In this document: positions 27,206 through 35,528 of the stretch, one piece after another
Position numbering within the stretch: position 1 is the stretch's first letter
Layout of the letters: the number at the start of each line of letters is the position of its first letter
Source of the DNA: Falsirhodobacter xinxiangensis
GTDB lineage: Bacteria > Pseudomonadota > Alphaproteobacteria > Rhodobacterales > Rhodobacteraceae
Reading direction: 5' to 3'
Assembly: GCF_004959935.1 (NCBI RefSeq)
Contig: NZ_SMYN01000006.1
Coordinates: 1 to 64,000, forward strand
DNA: 64,000 nt
Made by a program: the position numbers and the translations under genes
The notes under the pieces: model-generated
What the model saw: only the letters and a program-made list of their open reading frames with translations
What the model was told of the DNA's origin: nothing
Database searches by the model: none

Positions 27206-28981
27206 ATGGCGGGCGAGGTGATGAGTGCGGCGCATGAGGCGGGCGCGCATGGCGGGCCGGACTTCGTTGCGGTGGTGGTGCTTCTGGCCGCAGCGGTGGT
27301 CGCGGTGCCGCTGTTCCGCCGGTTGGGGCTTGGATCGGTGCTTGGCTATCTGGCGGCCGGGCTTGCCATTGGGCCGTTCGGGATGGGCTTCTTCGGCGAT
27401 GCGCAATCCATCATCCATGTGGCCGAGCTTGGCGTCGTGCTGTTCCTGTTCATCATCGGGCTGGAGATGCAGCCCGCCCGCTTGTGGTCCATGCGGGGCG
27501 AGATCTTCGGCCTCGGGCTCTTGCAGCTGGTGCTTGCCATCGCGGTGCTGGTCTGGGTGGGGCTGGCGCTTGGCTATCCTGCGGTGCCCAGTTTCGTTGC
27601 GGGGACGGGCTTCGTTCTGACATCGACCGCTATCGTCATGCAGATGTTGACCGAGCGGAACGCGATGGCGCTGCCGAAGGGGCGGCGGATCGTGGCGATC
27701 CTTCTGCTGGAGGATCTGGCCATCGTTCCGCTTCTGGCGCTGGTCGCCTTCCTCGCGCCGGGCGGGGCCGAGGCGACGATCATGGACCGGATGGAAAGCG
27801 TGGGCGTGGGCCTTGCCGCCATCGTGGTTCTGGTGGTCGCTGGGCGCTATCTGCTGGACCCGCTGTTCCGGCTGCTGGCCCGCACCGGCGCGCGCGAGGT
27901 GATGACGGCGGCGGCGCTGCTGGTCGTCCTTGGGGCGGCGGTGCTGATGCAGGCGGGCGGGCTGTCGATGGCGATGGGGGCTTTCCTTGCCGGGGTGCTG
28001 CTGTCGGAAAGCAGCTTCCGTCATCAGTTGGAGGCCGATATCGAGCCGTTCCGCGGGTTGCTTCTGGGCCTGTTCTTTCTTGGCGTCGGCATGGCGCTGG
28101 ACCTCGACACGATCGCGGCGAATTGGACCGTCATCGCGCTGAGCGTTCCAGCCTACATCCTGCTGAAGATGGGGGTGATCTATGTCGTCGCGCGCATCCT
28201 TCGCGCCAGCCGTGCCGAGGCGGTGGAGCGGGCGGTGCTGATGGCGCAGGGGGGCGAATTTGCCTTCGTTCTCTATGCCACGGCGACCCAGTTCGGCATC
28301 CTGACACCGGAATGGAACGCGAACCTGACGGCGATCATCATCTGTTCGATGGTGCTGACGCCGTTGATGATCATTGCGCATGACCGCCTGATGCCCAAAC
28401 GCGGCGCCTCGATGGAGGGTGTGGACGAGGCGAAGGATCTGTCGGCCAGCGTGCTGCTGATCGGCTTCGGCAGGATGGGGCAGATGATCAGCCAGCCGCT
28501 GCTGGCGCGCGGCCACAGCCTTTCGATGATCGACACCGATGCTCAATCGATCCGCGACGCCGCCGAGTTCGGCTTCAAGGTCTGGTATGGCGACGGATCG
28601 CGGTTGGACATCCTGCACGCTGCGGGCGCGGGTAATGCCAGCCTTATCATCGCCGCGCCGAACGATGCCGCCGCGGTCACCAAGATCGTGGAGCTTTGCA
28701 AGCACGAATTTCCGATGGTGCCCGTCCTTGCCCGCGCCTTCGACCGCGAACATGCGCTGGCGCTGGTCAAGGCCGGCGCGGATTTCCAGCTGCGCGAGAC
28801 GCTGGAAAGCGCCTTTGTCATGGGTCGCCATGCGCTGCTGATGCTGGGCGAGGACCCGGAGCTGGTCGAGGAGGTCATGGCCTCGTTCCGCGACCGCGAC
28901 ATGGAACGGTTCGAGATGGAATGCGTCGGCGGTCTTTTCGCGGGGCGCGATCTGGTGCTTGGCAATCGCGAACCGCGCTGA
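27206..28981 (+). CDS. CPA2-family cation:proton antiporter (KefB/KefC-like)
   Basis: A 591-residue membrane protein. Residues 20-400 form the Na+/H+ exchanger domain with about 12 helices (GLGSVLGYLAAGLAIGPFG, FLFIIGLEMQPARLW, ILLLEDLAIVPLLALVA, GAFLAGVLLSESSFRHQLEA). Residues 425-545 form an RCK/TrkA-N nucleotide-binding domain starting SVLLIGFGRMGQMI. It probably exchanges K+ for H+ under control of a nucleotide or glutathione-type ligand. A KefF/KefG-type ancillary gene is not next to it. Start ATG at 27206 has AGGAG upstream. IS3 debris ends about 130 bases before it, so its native promoter may have been replaced. Confidence 0.92.
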   Translation: MAGEVMSAAHEAGAHGGPDFVAVVVLLAAAVVAVPLFRRLGLGSVLGYLAAGLAIGPFGMGFFGDAQSIIHVAELGVVLFLFIIGLEMQPARLWSMRGEIFGLGLLQLVLAIAVLVWVGLALGYPAVPSFVAGTGFVLTSTAIVMQMLTERNAMALPKGRRIVAILLLEDLAIVPLLALVAFLAPGGAEATIMDRMESVGVGLAAIVVLVVAGRYLLDPLFRLLARTGAREVMTAAALLVVLGAAVLMQAGGLSMAMGAFLAGVLLSESSFRHQLEADIEPFRGLLLGLFFLGVGMALDLDTIAANWTVIALSVPAYILLKMGVIYVVARILRASRAEAVERAVLMAQGGEFAFVLYATATQFGILTPEWNANLTAIIICSMVLTPLMIIAHDRLMPKRGASMEGVDEAKDLSASVLLIGFGRMGQMISQPLLARGHSLSMIDTDAQSIRDAAEFGFKVWYGDGSRLDILHAAGAGNASLIIAAPNDAAAVTKIVELCKHEFPMVPVLARAFDREHALALVKAGADFQLRETLESAFVMGRHALLMLGEDPELVEEVMASFRDRDMERFEMECVGGLFAGRDLVLGNREPR

Positions 28982-29182
28982 AACTGGCAGGCTCGGCGTC
29001 ACCCTCGGGCAGCATGCCTGAATTCGCAGGCTGGTGATCTGGTCTACCGATCGTGCTCCATGTCGCATCCGTTGAGCGTCGGCCAGAGCGGACATCGCGA
29101 ATGTCGCAGGCGGCGACGACGTTCACGCAAAGCGCGTGCAGGATCGGGGCCTTTGGCCCCAGTCGTCTCGGGCAGCGTTTCG

Positions 29183-29581
29183 TCAGCGCCCGGCATACTC
29201 CGCTTCCGTCACCTTTTCCATCCATGTGACCGGAGTGCCGTCGATGCTTTCCTGAATGGCGATATGGCTCATCGCCGTGTCGGGTGCCGCCCCGTGCCAA
29301 TGTTTCTCGCCCGCCGGAAACCACACGACATCGCCTTGCCTGATCTCCTCGACCGGGCCGCCGATCCGTTGGACCAGCCCGCGCCCGAAGGTCACGATCA
29401 GCGTCTGACCTGCCGGGTGGGTATGCCATGCGGTCCGCGCGCCGGGCTCGAACGTCACATGTGCGCCCGCGGTGCGGCCCGGCGCTTCGGCGGCGAAAAG
29501 CGGGTCGATGCGGACGGTGCCGGTAAACCACTCGGCCGGACCTTTGGCCGAGGGGTTCGTGCCCGAACGGGTGATATTCAT
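29183..29581 (-). CDS. Cupin-domain protein
   Basis: A 132-residue single-domain cupin. The two metal-binding motifs are visible as [14 protein letters not shown] (GxHxHxxxxE-like, with Gln in place of Glu) and [15 protein letters not shown]. The sequence resembles the (R)-mandelonitrile lyase-like / quercetinase-like small cupins often found beside oxidoreductases. The start overlaps the stop of the alcohol dehydrogenase gene (ATGA), so the two are co-expressed. Substrate unknown. The gap 28982-29182 shows nothing. Confidence 0.85.
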   Translation of the reverse strand: MNITRSGTNPSAKGPAEWFTGTVRIDPLFAAEAPGRTAGAHVTFEPGARTAWHTHPAGQTLIVTFGRGLVQRIGGPVEEIRQGDVVWFPAGEKHWHGAAPDTAMSHIAIQESIDGTPVTWMEKVTEAEYAGR

Positions 29582-30627
29582 GCGCCCATCTCCCTAATGT
29601 CCATCACGAAGCGGTATTTCACATCGCCCTTCAGCATCCGGGCATAGGCGGCCTCGATCTCGTCCGGGCGGATCATCTCGATATCCGAGGTGATGCCGTG
29701 CTGGGCGCAGAAATCCAGCATCTCCTGCGTTTCGGGAATGCCGCCGATCATCGAACCGGCGATGGCGCGGCGTTTCATGATCAGGCCGAATACGTTTGGC
29801 GACGGGTGGGGCGAGGCGGGTGCGCCGACCAACGTCATCGTCCCATCGCGCTTTAGCAGGGCAAGGAATGCGTCCAGGTCATGTGGCGCGGCGACGGTAT
29901 TCAGGATGAAGTCGAAGCTTTTGGCATGCGCGGCCATCTCGTCCTGGTTACGAGAGACAACCACCTCGTCCGCGCCAAGCGCCAGAGCGTCGGCGCGCTT
30001 CCCCTCGGAGGTCGTGAAGGCCACGACATGCGCGCCCATCGCATGCGCCAGTTTCAGACCCATATGGCCAAGGCCGCCGATGCCAACGACGCCGACCTTC
30101 TTGCCCGGACCCGCGCCCCAGTGGCGCAGCGGCGAGTAAGTGGTGATGCCGGCACAGAGCAACGGCGCGACGGCGGCCAGCTGATCCTCGGGATGGGTGA
30201 TCTTCAGAACATAGCGTTCATGCACGACCACGGCCTGCGAGTAGCCGCCCAGCGTGTGCCCCGGCGCGTCGGCGGTCGGGCCGTTATAGGTGCCGACCAT
30301 GCCGTCGCAGTAATTCTCCAGCCCCTCGGCACATTCGGCGCAATGCTGGCAGCTGTCGACGATGCAGCCGACGCCGACCAAATCGCCGACCTTGTGCGCG
30401 GTGACATGGCCGCCGACCTCGGCCACGCGGCCGACGATCTCGTGCCCCGGAACGCAAGGATAGAGCGTGCCTGCCCATTCGCCCCGCGCCTGATGCAAAT
30501 CCGAATGGCAGATGCCGCAATAGATGATGTCGATCGCGACATCATGGGCTCCTACCGCACGGCGGGTAATCTCCATCCGGTCGAGCGGTTGTTCCCCGGC
30601 AGAAGTGCCGATGGCGAGAATGGTCAT
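29578..30627 (-). CDS. Zinc-dependent NAD(P) alcohol dehydrogenase (YahK/CAD-like)
   Basis: A 349-residue medium-chain dehydrogenase. The catalytic zinc ligands lie in [16 protein letters not shown] and PGHEIVGRV; the structural zinc cysteines are in [20 protein letters not shown]. The cofactor fold starts [30 protein letters not shown] suggests NADPH preference. These features match broad-specificity aldehyde reductases such as YahK/YjgB and cinnamyl-alcohol dehydrogenases. First gene of a two-gene operon with the cupin, transcribed away from the pqq operon. A perfect palindrome lies about 105 bases upstream. Confidence 0.92.
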   Translation of the reverse strand: MTILAIGTSAGEQPLDRMEITRRAVGAHDVAIDIIYCGICHSDLHQARGEWAGTLYPCVPGHEIVGRVAEVGGHVTAHKVGDLVGVGCIVDSCQHCAECAEGLENYCDGMVGTYNGPTADAPGHTLGGYSQAVVVHERYVLKITHPEDQLAAVAPLLCAGITTYSPLRHWGAGPGKKVGVVGIGGLGHMGLKLAHAMGAHVVAFTTSEGKRADALALGADEVVVSRNQDEMAAHAKSFDFILNTVAAPHDLDAFLALLKRDGTMTLVGAPASPHPSPNVFGLIMKRRAIAGSMIGGIPETQEMLDFCAQHGITSDIEMIRPDEIEAAYARMLKGDVKYRFVMDIREMGA

Positions 30628-30732
30628 GATGATGCCCCGTTTTTATGGATTCGCGTGGTATCTAGTTTCGCAGTCAGCCCAAGACTACACATGCTTGACG
30701 CATTTCCGTGACGTCGGTCTGGCCGCGATGTC

Positions 30733-30754
30733 GGATCATACGATTGTATGATCC
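30733..30754. promoter_or_regulatory. Perfect inverted repeat between adh and pqqA
   Basis: GGATCATAC (30733-30741) and GTATGATCC (30746-30754) form a perfect 9-bp inverted repeat around GATT, in the 377-base gap between the divergent alcohol dehydrogenase and pqqA. It has the size and symmetry of a repressor or activator operator. The same gap holds a GGGGGGCGCCCCCC palindrome at 30876-30889. I see no other gene in 30628-31004. Confidence 0.5.
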
Positions 30755-31004
30755 CCGCGCTTGGGCAAGGCGATTTTTCAAATCTTATCAGATGGAAAGC
30801 CGCATGTATGGACGATACGGCAGGTCTGGTGGGCCCTCTTTCGCCTTTGCCGCCGCCGAACTGTATTGACGGTGCGGGGGGCGCCCCCCAAGCTGGCGGG
30901 GTTGTGCACGGCCGGACCGGGCCCGCAGGAACAACGGGCGGCCGACGTGGGTTACCCCTTCGGCAAGCTGCTCAAGAGTTACCGTCAGCAAAGGAGAAGA
31001 TCGA

Positions 31005-31106
31005 ATGGCCTGGAAGAAACCCTCCGCAATCGAGATCGCCTGCGGAATGGAAATCAACATGTATGGCCCATCGGAAGATGATCGTAACGACCGCGAACTC
31101 TTCTGA
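31005..31106 (+). CDS. pqqA: PQQ precursor peptide PqqA
   Basis: A 33-residue peptide, MAWKKPSAIEIACGMEINMY followed by a 13-residue tail. The Glu and Tyr that become the carbon skeleton of pyrroloquinoline quinone are present with the required spacing (Glu16-x3-Tyr20, EINMY). The MxWxKP N-terminus and CGME segment match other PqqA peptides. The tail after Tyr (GPSEDDRNDRELF) is acidic and longer than in most PqqA proteins. AAGGAGA precedes the ATG and pqqB starts 10 bases after the stop. Confidence 0.92.
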   Translation: MAWKKPSAIEIACGMEINMYGPSEDDRNDRELF

Positions 31107-31116
31107 CGCGATCTGA

Positions 31117-32004
31117 ATGAAGATCGTGATACTTGGCACTGCGGCAGGCGGCGGCTTGCCGCAGTGGAACTGCGCCTGCTCTAATTGCGATGATGCCCGC
31201 GCTGGCAGGATCGCATCCATGACCCAATCCTCGCTTGCCGTCTCGGCTGATGGCGCGTCTTGGGTTCTGTTGAATGCTTCGCCCGACATTCGCACCCAGA
31301 TGGCTGACGCGCGTTTTTTGCACCCGCGCGCGCGCCGTGACAGTCCTGTGGCGGCAGTCGTGGTGACGAATGGCGATGTCGATCATGTGGCGGGGCTTCT
31401 GACGCTCCGGGAAAGCTCGCCCTTCACGCTGCACGGCACCGAGGCGATGCTGGCGACGATCGCGGAGAACCCGATCTTCCGCGTGCTCAACCCCGATTTC
31501 GTGCGTCAGGAGCCATTCGCGCTGGAGACACCCTTTGCCCCTGTTCCCGGCCTCCGCGTGACGGGGTTTGCCGTGCCGGGGAAGGTGCCACTCTATGCCG
31601 AAGGAGACAAGGTCGACACGAAGCTTCTGGGCGAGCAGACCGTGGGATTGAGGCTGGAGGCATCCGGCCGCACCGCCTTCTACATCCCCGGCTGCGCCGA
31701 GGTCACAGGCGATCTGCTGGACAGGCTTCGGGGTGCGGACCTTCTGTTCTTCGACGGCACGGTCTGGGAAGATGACGACATGCAGCGCACGGGAACCGGG
31801 AAGAAGAAGGGCGCGCGGATGGGACATATGGCGATGAACGGACCGGATGGCAGCATCGCTGCGCTGTCCTCGCTGTCCTGCACCAAGGTTTTCGTTCATA
31901 TCAACAACACCAATCCCGTCCTGCAGCCTGACGGGCCGGAACGTGCGGCTGTGCTTGCGGCGGGTTGGCAGATCGGTTTCGACGGGATGGAGGTCGCGCC
32001 ATGA
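31117..32004 (+). CDS. pqqB: PQQ biosynthesis protein PqqB
   Basis: A 295-residue metallo-beta-lactamase-fold protein of PQQ biosynthesis. It begins MKIVILGTAAGGGLPQWNC with the paired cysteines CACSNC that bind structural zinc, and has VVVTNGDVDHVAGLLTLRE (metal site region), FYIPGCAEVTGDL and FFDGTVWEDDDM, all conserved in PqqB. It probably hydroxylates or otherwise processes the Glu-Tyr dipeptide after PqqE action. It overlaps pqqC by ATGA. Confidence 0.95.
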   Translation: MKIVILGTAAGGGLPQWNCACSNCDDARAGRIASMTQSSLAVSADGASWVLLNASPDIRTQMADARFLHPRARRDSPVAAVVVTNGDVDHVAGLLTLRESSPFTLHGTEAMLATIAENPIFRVLNPDFVRQEPFALETPFAPVPGLRVTGFAVPGKVPLYAEGDKVDTKLLGEQTVGLRLEASGRTAFYIPGCAEVTGDLLDRLRGADLLFFDGTVWEDDDMQRTGTGKKKGARMGHMAMNGPDGSIAALSSLSCTKVFVHINNTNPVLQPDGPERAAVLAAGWQIGFDGMEVAP

Positions 32005-32735
32005 CGCAGGATCGTGTCGGGTTCGAGGCGCGGCTGCGTCAGATCGGGGCAGAGCGATATCACGACAAGCACCCGTTCCATCACCTCTTGCATTCGGGCG
32101 GCTGCACCCTTGAACAAGTGCGCGCCTGGGTCATCAACCGCTACTACTATCAAAGCCGCATCCCGATGAAGGACGCGGCCTTTCTGTCGCGCTGCGAGGA
32201 CGCTGACCTGCGCCGCATCTGGCGGTCCCGGATCGAGGATCACGATGGCGGCGTCGAGGAAGGCGGCGGCATTCGGCGCTGGCTGAAGCTGGCCGAAGGG
32301 GTTGGGCTTGACCCGGATTACGTATCCTCGGCGCGGGGGGTGCTTCCGGCGACGCGGTTCGCCGTGGATGCCTATATCCGTTTCGTGCGCGACCAGCCGC
32401 TGCTGCCGGCGATGGCCTCGTCGCTGACGGAACTGTTCGCCCCGGCGATCCACGAGAACCGGATCGCCGGGCTGCTGAAGCATTACGCCTTCGCCAACGA
32501 TCAGACGATCGCCTATTTCCAGCATCGCCTGACCGAAGCGCCCAAGGACGTCGCCTTCGGGCTGAACTGGGTGCTGGATCATGCGGTGACCGGGGCCGAT
32601 CAGGACGCCGCCGCCGCTGCCCTGACCTTCAAGACCGAGGTGCTCTGGGCGCAGCTGGACGCACTGGAATGCGCCTATGTCACGCCGGGGCGCATTCCGC
32701 CGGGAGGGTGGGTGCCAGGCGAGGGGATGCTGTGA
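32001..32735 (+). CDS. pqqC: Pyrroloquinoline-quinone synthase PqqC
   Basis: A 244-residue all-helical oxidase (TENA/THI-4-like fold) that catalyses the final ring closure and eight-electron oxidation to PQQ. Family features are YHDKHPFHHLLHSGGCT, VINRYYYQSRIPMKDAAFLS, IEDHDG and NRIAGLLKHYAF. The ATG at 32001 overlaps the pqqB stop; the upstream in-frame extension lies over pqqB. It overlaps pqqD by GTGA. Confidence 0.95.
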   Translation: MTQDRVGFEARLRQIGAERYHDKHPFHHLLHSGGCTLEQVRAWVINRYYYQSRIPMKDAAFLSRCEDADLRRIWRSRIEDHDGGVEEGGGIRRWLKLAEGVGLDPDYVSSARGVLPATRFAVDAYIRFVRDQPLLPAMASSLTELFAPAIHENRIAGLLKHYAFANDQTIAYFQHRLTEAPKDVAFGLNWVLDHAVTGADQDAAAAALTFKTEVLWAQLDALECAYVTPGRIPPGGWVPGEGML

Positions 32736-33010
32736 CCGCCCCTTCGGACCCGATCTTTACGCTGCCGCGCGGCGTGCGGCTGAAATGGGACGCGGTGCGC
32801 GCGTGCCATGTGCTGCTTGGACCGGAACGCGCGCTGATGCTGGACGACATCGGCCATGCCATCATGACCGAACTGGACGGCGCATCGCGCGTGTCCGACA
32901 TCGCGGCGCGGCTTGCCGCCCGGTTCTCGGCCCCGGTGGATGTGGTTCAGCCGGACGTCGCGGATTTCCTTGCCGGGCTGCATGCGAAGCGTTTGCTGGA
33001 GGCAAGATGA
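32732..33010 (+). CDS. pqqD: PQQ biosynthesis peptide chaperone PqqD
   Basis: A 92-residue small protein that binds PqqA and presents it to PqqE. It reads FTLPRGVRLKWDAVR, HVLLGPERALMLDDIGHAI, then a winged-helix-like end, as in other PqqD. The start is the GTG at 32732, which overlaps the pqqC stop (GTGA) and gives the normal family N-terminus. The stop overlaps the pqqE start. Confidence 0.93.
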   Translation: MTAPSDPIFTLPRGVRLKWDAVRACHVLLGPERALMLDDIGHAIMTELDGASRVSDIAARLAARFSAPVDVVQPDVADFLAGLHAKRLLEAR

Positions 33011-34092
33011 TGCCCAATCCGCCCATCGCCATGCTGGCCGAGCTGACGCATCGCTGTCCGCTTGCCTGCGCCTACTGCTCCAACCCGCTGGATCTGATTG
33101 CGGCGAAGCAGGAGTTGGACACCGAGACGTGGGCTCGGGTGTTCGCCGAGGCGGCGGCCCTTGGCGTGTTGCAGATCCACCTGTCGGGCGGCGAGCCTGC
33201 GGCGCGGCGCGATCTGGAACGGCTGATGGCTGCGGCCTCCGGGGCGGGGCTTTATACCAACCTCATCACCTCGGGGATCGGGCTGACGCGCGCGCGGCTG
33301 GAGGCGCTGGTCGATGCGGGGATGGACCACATCCAGCTTTCCCTGCAGGGAACGAATGCCGCGGTCGCGGACCGGGTCGGGGGCTACAAAGGCGGGTTCG
33401 ACCGCAAGATGGCGCTGGCCGAAGCGATTGCCGATCTTGGCATCCCCCTTACTCTGAACGCGGTCATGCACCGCCAGAACCTTGACGATCTGCCGGCCAC
33501 TATCGAGATGGCCGTCCGCCTTGGCGCCCGCCGGATCGAGGTCGCCTGCGTGCAATTCCAAGGTTGGGCGTTGAAGAACCGCAGCGCCCTTCAGCCGACG
33601 CGGGCGCAGGTGACCTGCGCGAAGGAGATCGTGGCCGATGCGACGGAGCGGCTGTCAGGGGTGCTGGCGGTGGATTTCGTGCCGCCCGACTACTACGCCG
33701 ATTATCCCAAGGCCTGCATGGGCGGGTGGGGATCGACTGGCCTGAATGTCGCCCCCGACGGTCGCGTGCTGCCCTGTCACGCCGCCGAGATCATTCCCGG
33801 CCTGACCTTTCCGAATGTGCGCGAGACGGGCCTTGCCGCGATCTGGAACGACAGTGCCGCCTTCAACGCCTTTCGCGGCACGGATTGGCTTCCCGATGCG
33901 TGCAAGTCCTGCGCCCGCGTGACACGCGATTTCGGTGGCTGCCGCTGTCAGGCCATGGCGCTTGCGGGCGATCCGTTTGCCATGGACCCGGTTTGCCGCC
34001 ATTCTCCGCACCGCGCCAAGGTCGATGCCCTGCTTGCCGCCGAGGGCCGCAACGAGTGGGAATACCGGATGATGCCAGCCAGAAAGGTCTGA
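33007..34092 (+). CDS. pqqE: PqqA peptide cyclase PqqE (radical SAM)
   Basis: A 361-residue radical SAM/SPASM enzyme that forms the C-C bond between Glu and Tyr of PqqA. The radical SAM cluster motif is CPLACAYC (CxxxCxxC) near the N-terminus, with HLSGGEPAARRD as the SAM-binding GGE motif. The C-terminal SPASM cysteines are in CMGGWGSTGLNV, LPCHAAE, CKSCARVTRDFGGCRCQ and PVCRHS. Length is slightly under the usual 370-380. The double ATG at 33007 overlaps the pqqD stop. Confidence 0.95.
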   Translation: MMPNPPIAMLAELTHRCPLACAYCSNPLDLIAAKQELDTETWARVFAEAAALGVLQIHLSGGEPAARRDLERLMAAASGAGLYTNLITSGIGLTRARLEALVDAGMDHIQLSLQGTNAAVADRVGGYKGGFDRKMALAEAIADLGIPLTLNAVMHRQNLDDLPATIEMAVRLGARRIEVACVQFQGWALKNRSALQPTRAQVTCAKEIVADATERLSGVLAVDFVPPDYYADYPKACMGGWGSTGLNVAPDGRVLPCHAAEIIPGLTFPNVRETGLAAIWNDSAAFNAFRGTDWLPDACKSCARVTRDFGGCRCQAMALAGDPFAMDPVCRHSPHRAKVDALLAAEGRNEWEYRMMPARKV

Positions 34093-34096
34093 TGAC

Positions 34097-35104
34097 ATGA
34101 GACAGATCACCATCGAAGCGCCCGGCGGGCTGGATCGCCTGCGCCTTTCCGATGTGCCCGAGCCGCCCGCGCCGGGGCCGGGCGAGATTCGCGTGCGCAT
34201 CAGGGCCAGCTCGCTCAACTACCACGACTATCTGGTCGCCAGCCGCGAGGGGCAGGCCGAGGACGGGCGCATCCCCATGTCGGATGGCGCAGGCACGGTC
34301 GAGGCGGTGGGGCCGGGAGTGACCGAATTTGCCCCCGGCGACAATGTCGTCTCCTGCTTCTTTCCCGACTGGCAGGATGGCACGGATCTGCCCTCGGATT
34401 TCCGCCGCGTTCCGGGTGACGGGATCGACGGCTATGCCCGCGAATGGGTGACGCTGCCTGCGGACCGCTTCACCCTTGCGCCAAAGGGGTGGAGCCACGA
34501 AGAAGCGGCAACGATCACCACGGCGGGGTTGACCGCGTGGCGCGCGCTGGTGGTGGATGGCGGCCTGAAGCCGGGCGATGTGGTGGCAGTGCTGGGAACC
34601 GGTGGCGTGTCGATCTTCGCGTTGCAGCTTGCCCGCGCGATGGGGGCGAGGGTGATCGCCACCTCCTCCTCGGACGAAAAGTTGGAACGGCTGCGCGTGA
34701 TGGGGGCCGAACATGTCATAAACTATCGCAAGACGCCGGAATGGGGGCGCGAGATGCGTCGACTGACTGGCGGGCGGGGCGTCGATCTGATCGTCGAGGT
34801 GGGCGGCGCCGCGACCTTGGCGCAATCCATCGCGGCGGGGCGGGCAGGGGCGCATATCGCGCTCATCGGCGTGCTGACCGGGATGGGGGGCGAGGTGCCG
34901 ACGGCGCTTCTGATGGCCCGGCAGCAGCGGTTGCAGGGGCTGGTCGTCGGCTCGCGCAGGCATCAGCGGGATTTCGTGGCGGCATTGGACGCGACCGGGC
35001 TGCGCCCCGTGATCGACCGAAGCTTCGATCTTGCCGATCTGGCAGACGCCTTTCGCCATCAGGAATCCGGCGCTCATTTCGGCAAGATCTGCGTTACGAT
35101 CTGA
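34097..35104 (+). CDS. Zinc-free MDR-family NAD(P) alcohol dehydrogenase / quinone oxidoreductase
   Basis: A 335-residue medium-chain dehydrogenase without the structural-zinc cysteine cluster. It has SSLNYHDYLVASREG and PMSDGAGTVEAVGPGV in the GroES-like domain, and the cofactor fold VVAVLGTGGVSIFALQLARA. DLADLADAFRHQESGAHFGK is the usual family C-terminus. It follows pqqE by 4 bases, so it is probably co-transcribed with the pqq operon; its substrate is unknown and it does not itself use PQQ. Confidence 0.87.
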   Translation: MRQITIEAPGGLDRLRLSDVPEPPAPGPGEIRVRIRASSLNYHDYLVASREGQAEDGRIPMSDGAGTVEAVGPGVTEFAPGDNVVSCFFPDWQDGTDLPSDFRRVPGDGIDGYAREWVTLPADRFTLAPKGWSHEEAATITTAGLTAWRALVVDGGLKPGDVVAVLGTGGVSIFALQLARAMGARVIATSSSDEKLERLRVMGAEHVINYRKTPEWGREMRRLTGGRGVDLIVEVGGAATLAQSIAAGRAGAHIALIGVLTGMGGEVPTALLMARQQRLQGLVVGSRRHQRDFVAALDATGLRPVIDRSFDLADLADAFRHQESGAHFGKICVTI

Positions 35105-35147
35105 CGGCGGCCAGCCGCTTGGCCGCGATTCACCAAACGAAACCGCC

Positions 35148-35528
35148 ATGCGCCGCATCCTGCTCATCCTGCTGCTTGTGTTTTCGCCGCTGGCGGCGTC
35201 CGCGCAGGATGCCGATGCGGGCCGCAGCCTGTTCCGCAAATGCGCGGCCTGTCATGCGTTGAAGCCGGGGCCCCCGATGCGCGCAGGGCCGCATCTGGAT
35301 GGCGTGGTCGGGCGCGTCATCGGATCGCTGCCCGATTACAGCTATAACGCGTCGCTGCGAAGTGCCGGCCGTGCGGGCGGGGTCTGGACCGAGGATCGGC
35401 TTTCGCATTTCATCCAGGACCCGCGCGCGATGTTTCCCGACACCAAGATGAACTTTGCCGGTATCGCGCAGGAGCAGCAGCGGCGCGACCTTATCGCCTA
35501 TCTGCGGACCATCGCGGCAGGCGCATAG
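35148..35528 (+). CDS. Soluble c-type cytochrome (cytochrome c2/c550 class)
   Basis: A 126-residue secreted cytochrome. The signal peptide is MRRILLILLLVFSPLAASAQ. One haem site, CAACH, lies at about residues 34-38, and the axial Met is in PDTKMNFAGI near residue 102. MGxx-type segment LDGVVGRVIGSLPDYSYNASL is typical of mono-haem class I cytochromes c. Its position after pqqABCDE suggests a role as electron acceptor for a periplasmic quinoprotein dehydrogenase encoded elsewhere. The stop lies 31 bases inside the end of the convergent DMT gene. Confidence 0.9.
   Translation: MRRILLILLLVFSPLAASAQDADAGRSLFRKCAACHALKPGPPMRAGPHLDGVVGRVIGSLPDYSYNASLRSAGRAGGVWTEDRLSHFIQDPRAMFPDTKMNFAGIAQEQQRRDLIAYLRTIAAGA

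Noticed and set aside
27188-29095. A 635-codon open frame on the minus strand opposite the CPA2 antiporter
   Set aside because: His/Gln/Arg-rich translation typical of antisense frames in GC-rich DNA; no ribosome site or family motif.
30748-31116. Open frames across the adh-pqqA gap
   Set aside because: No ribosome sites or recognisable protein; the only supported gene there is the short pqqA at the end.
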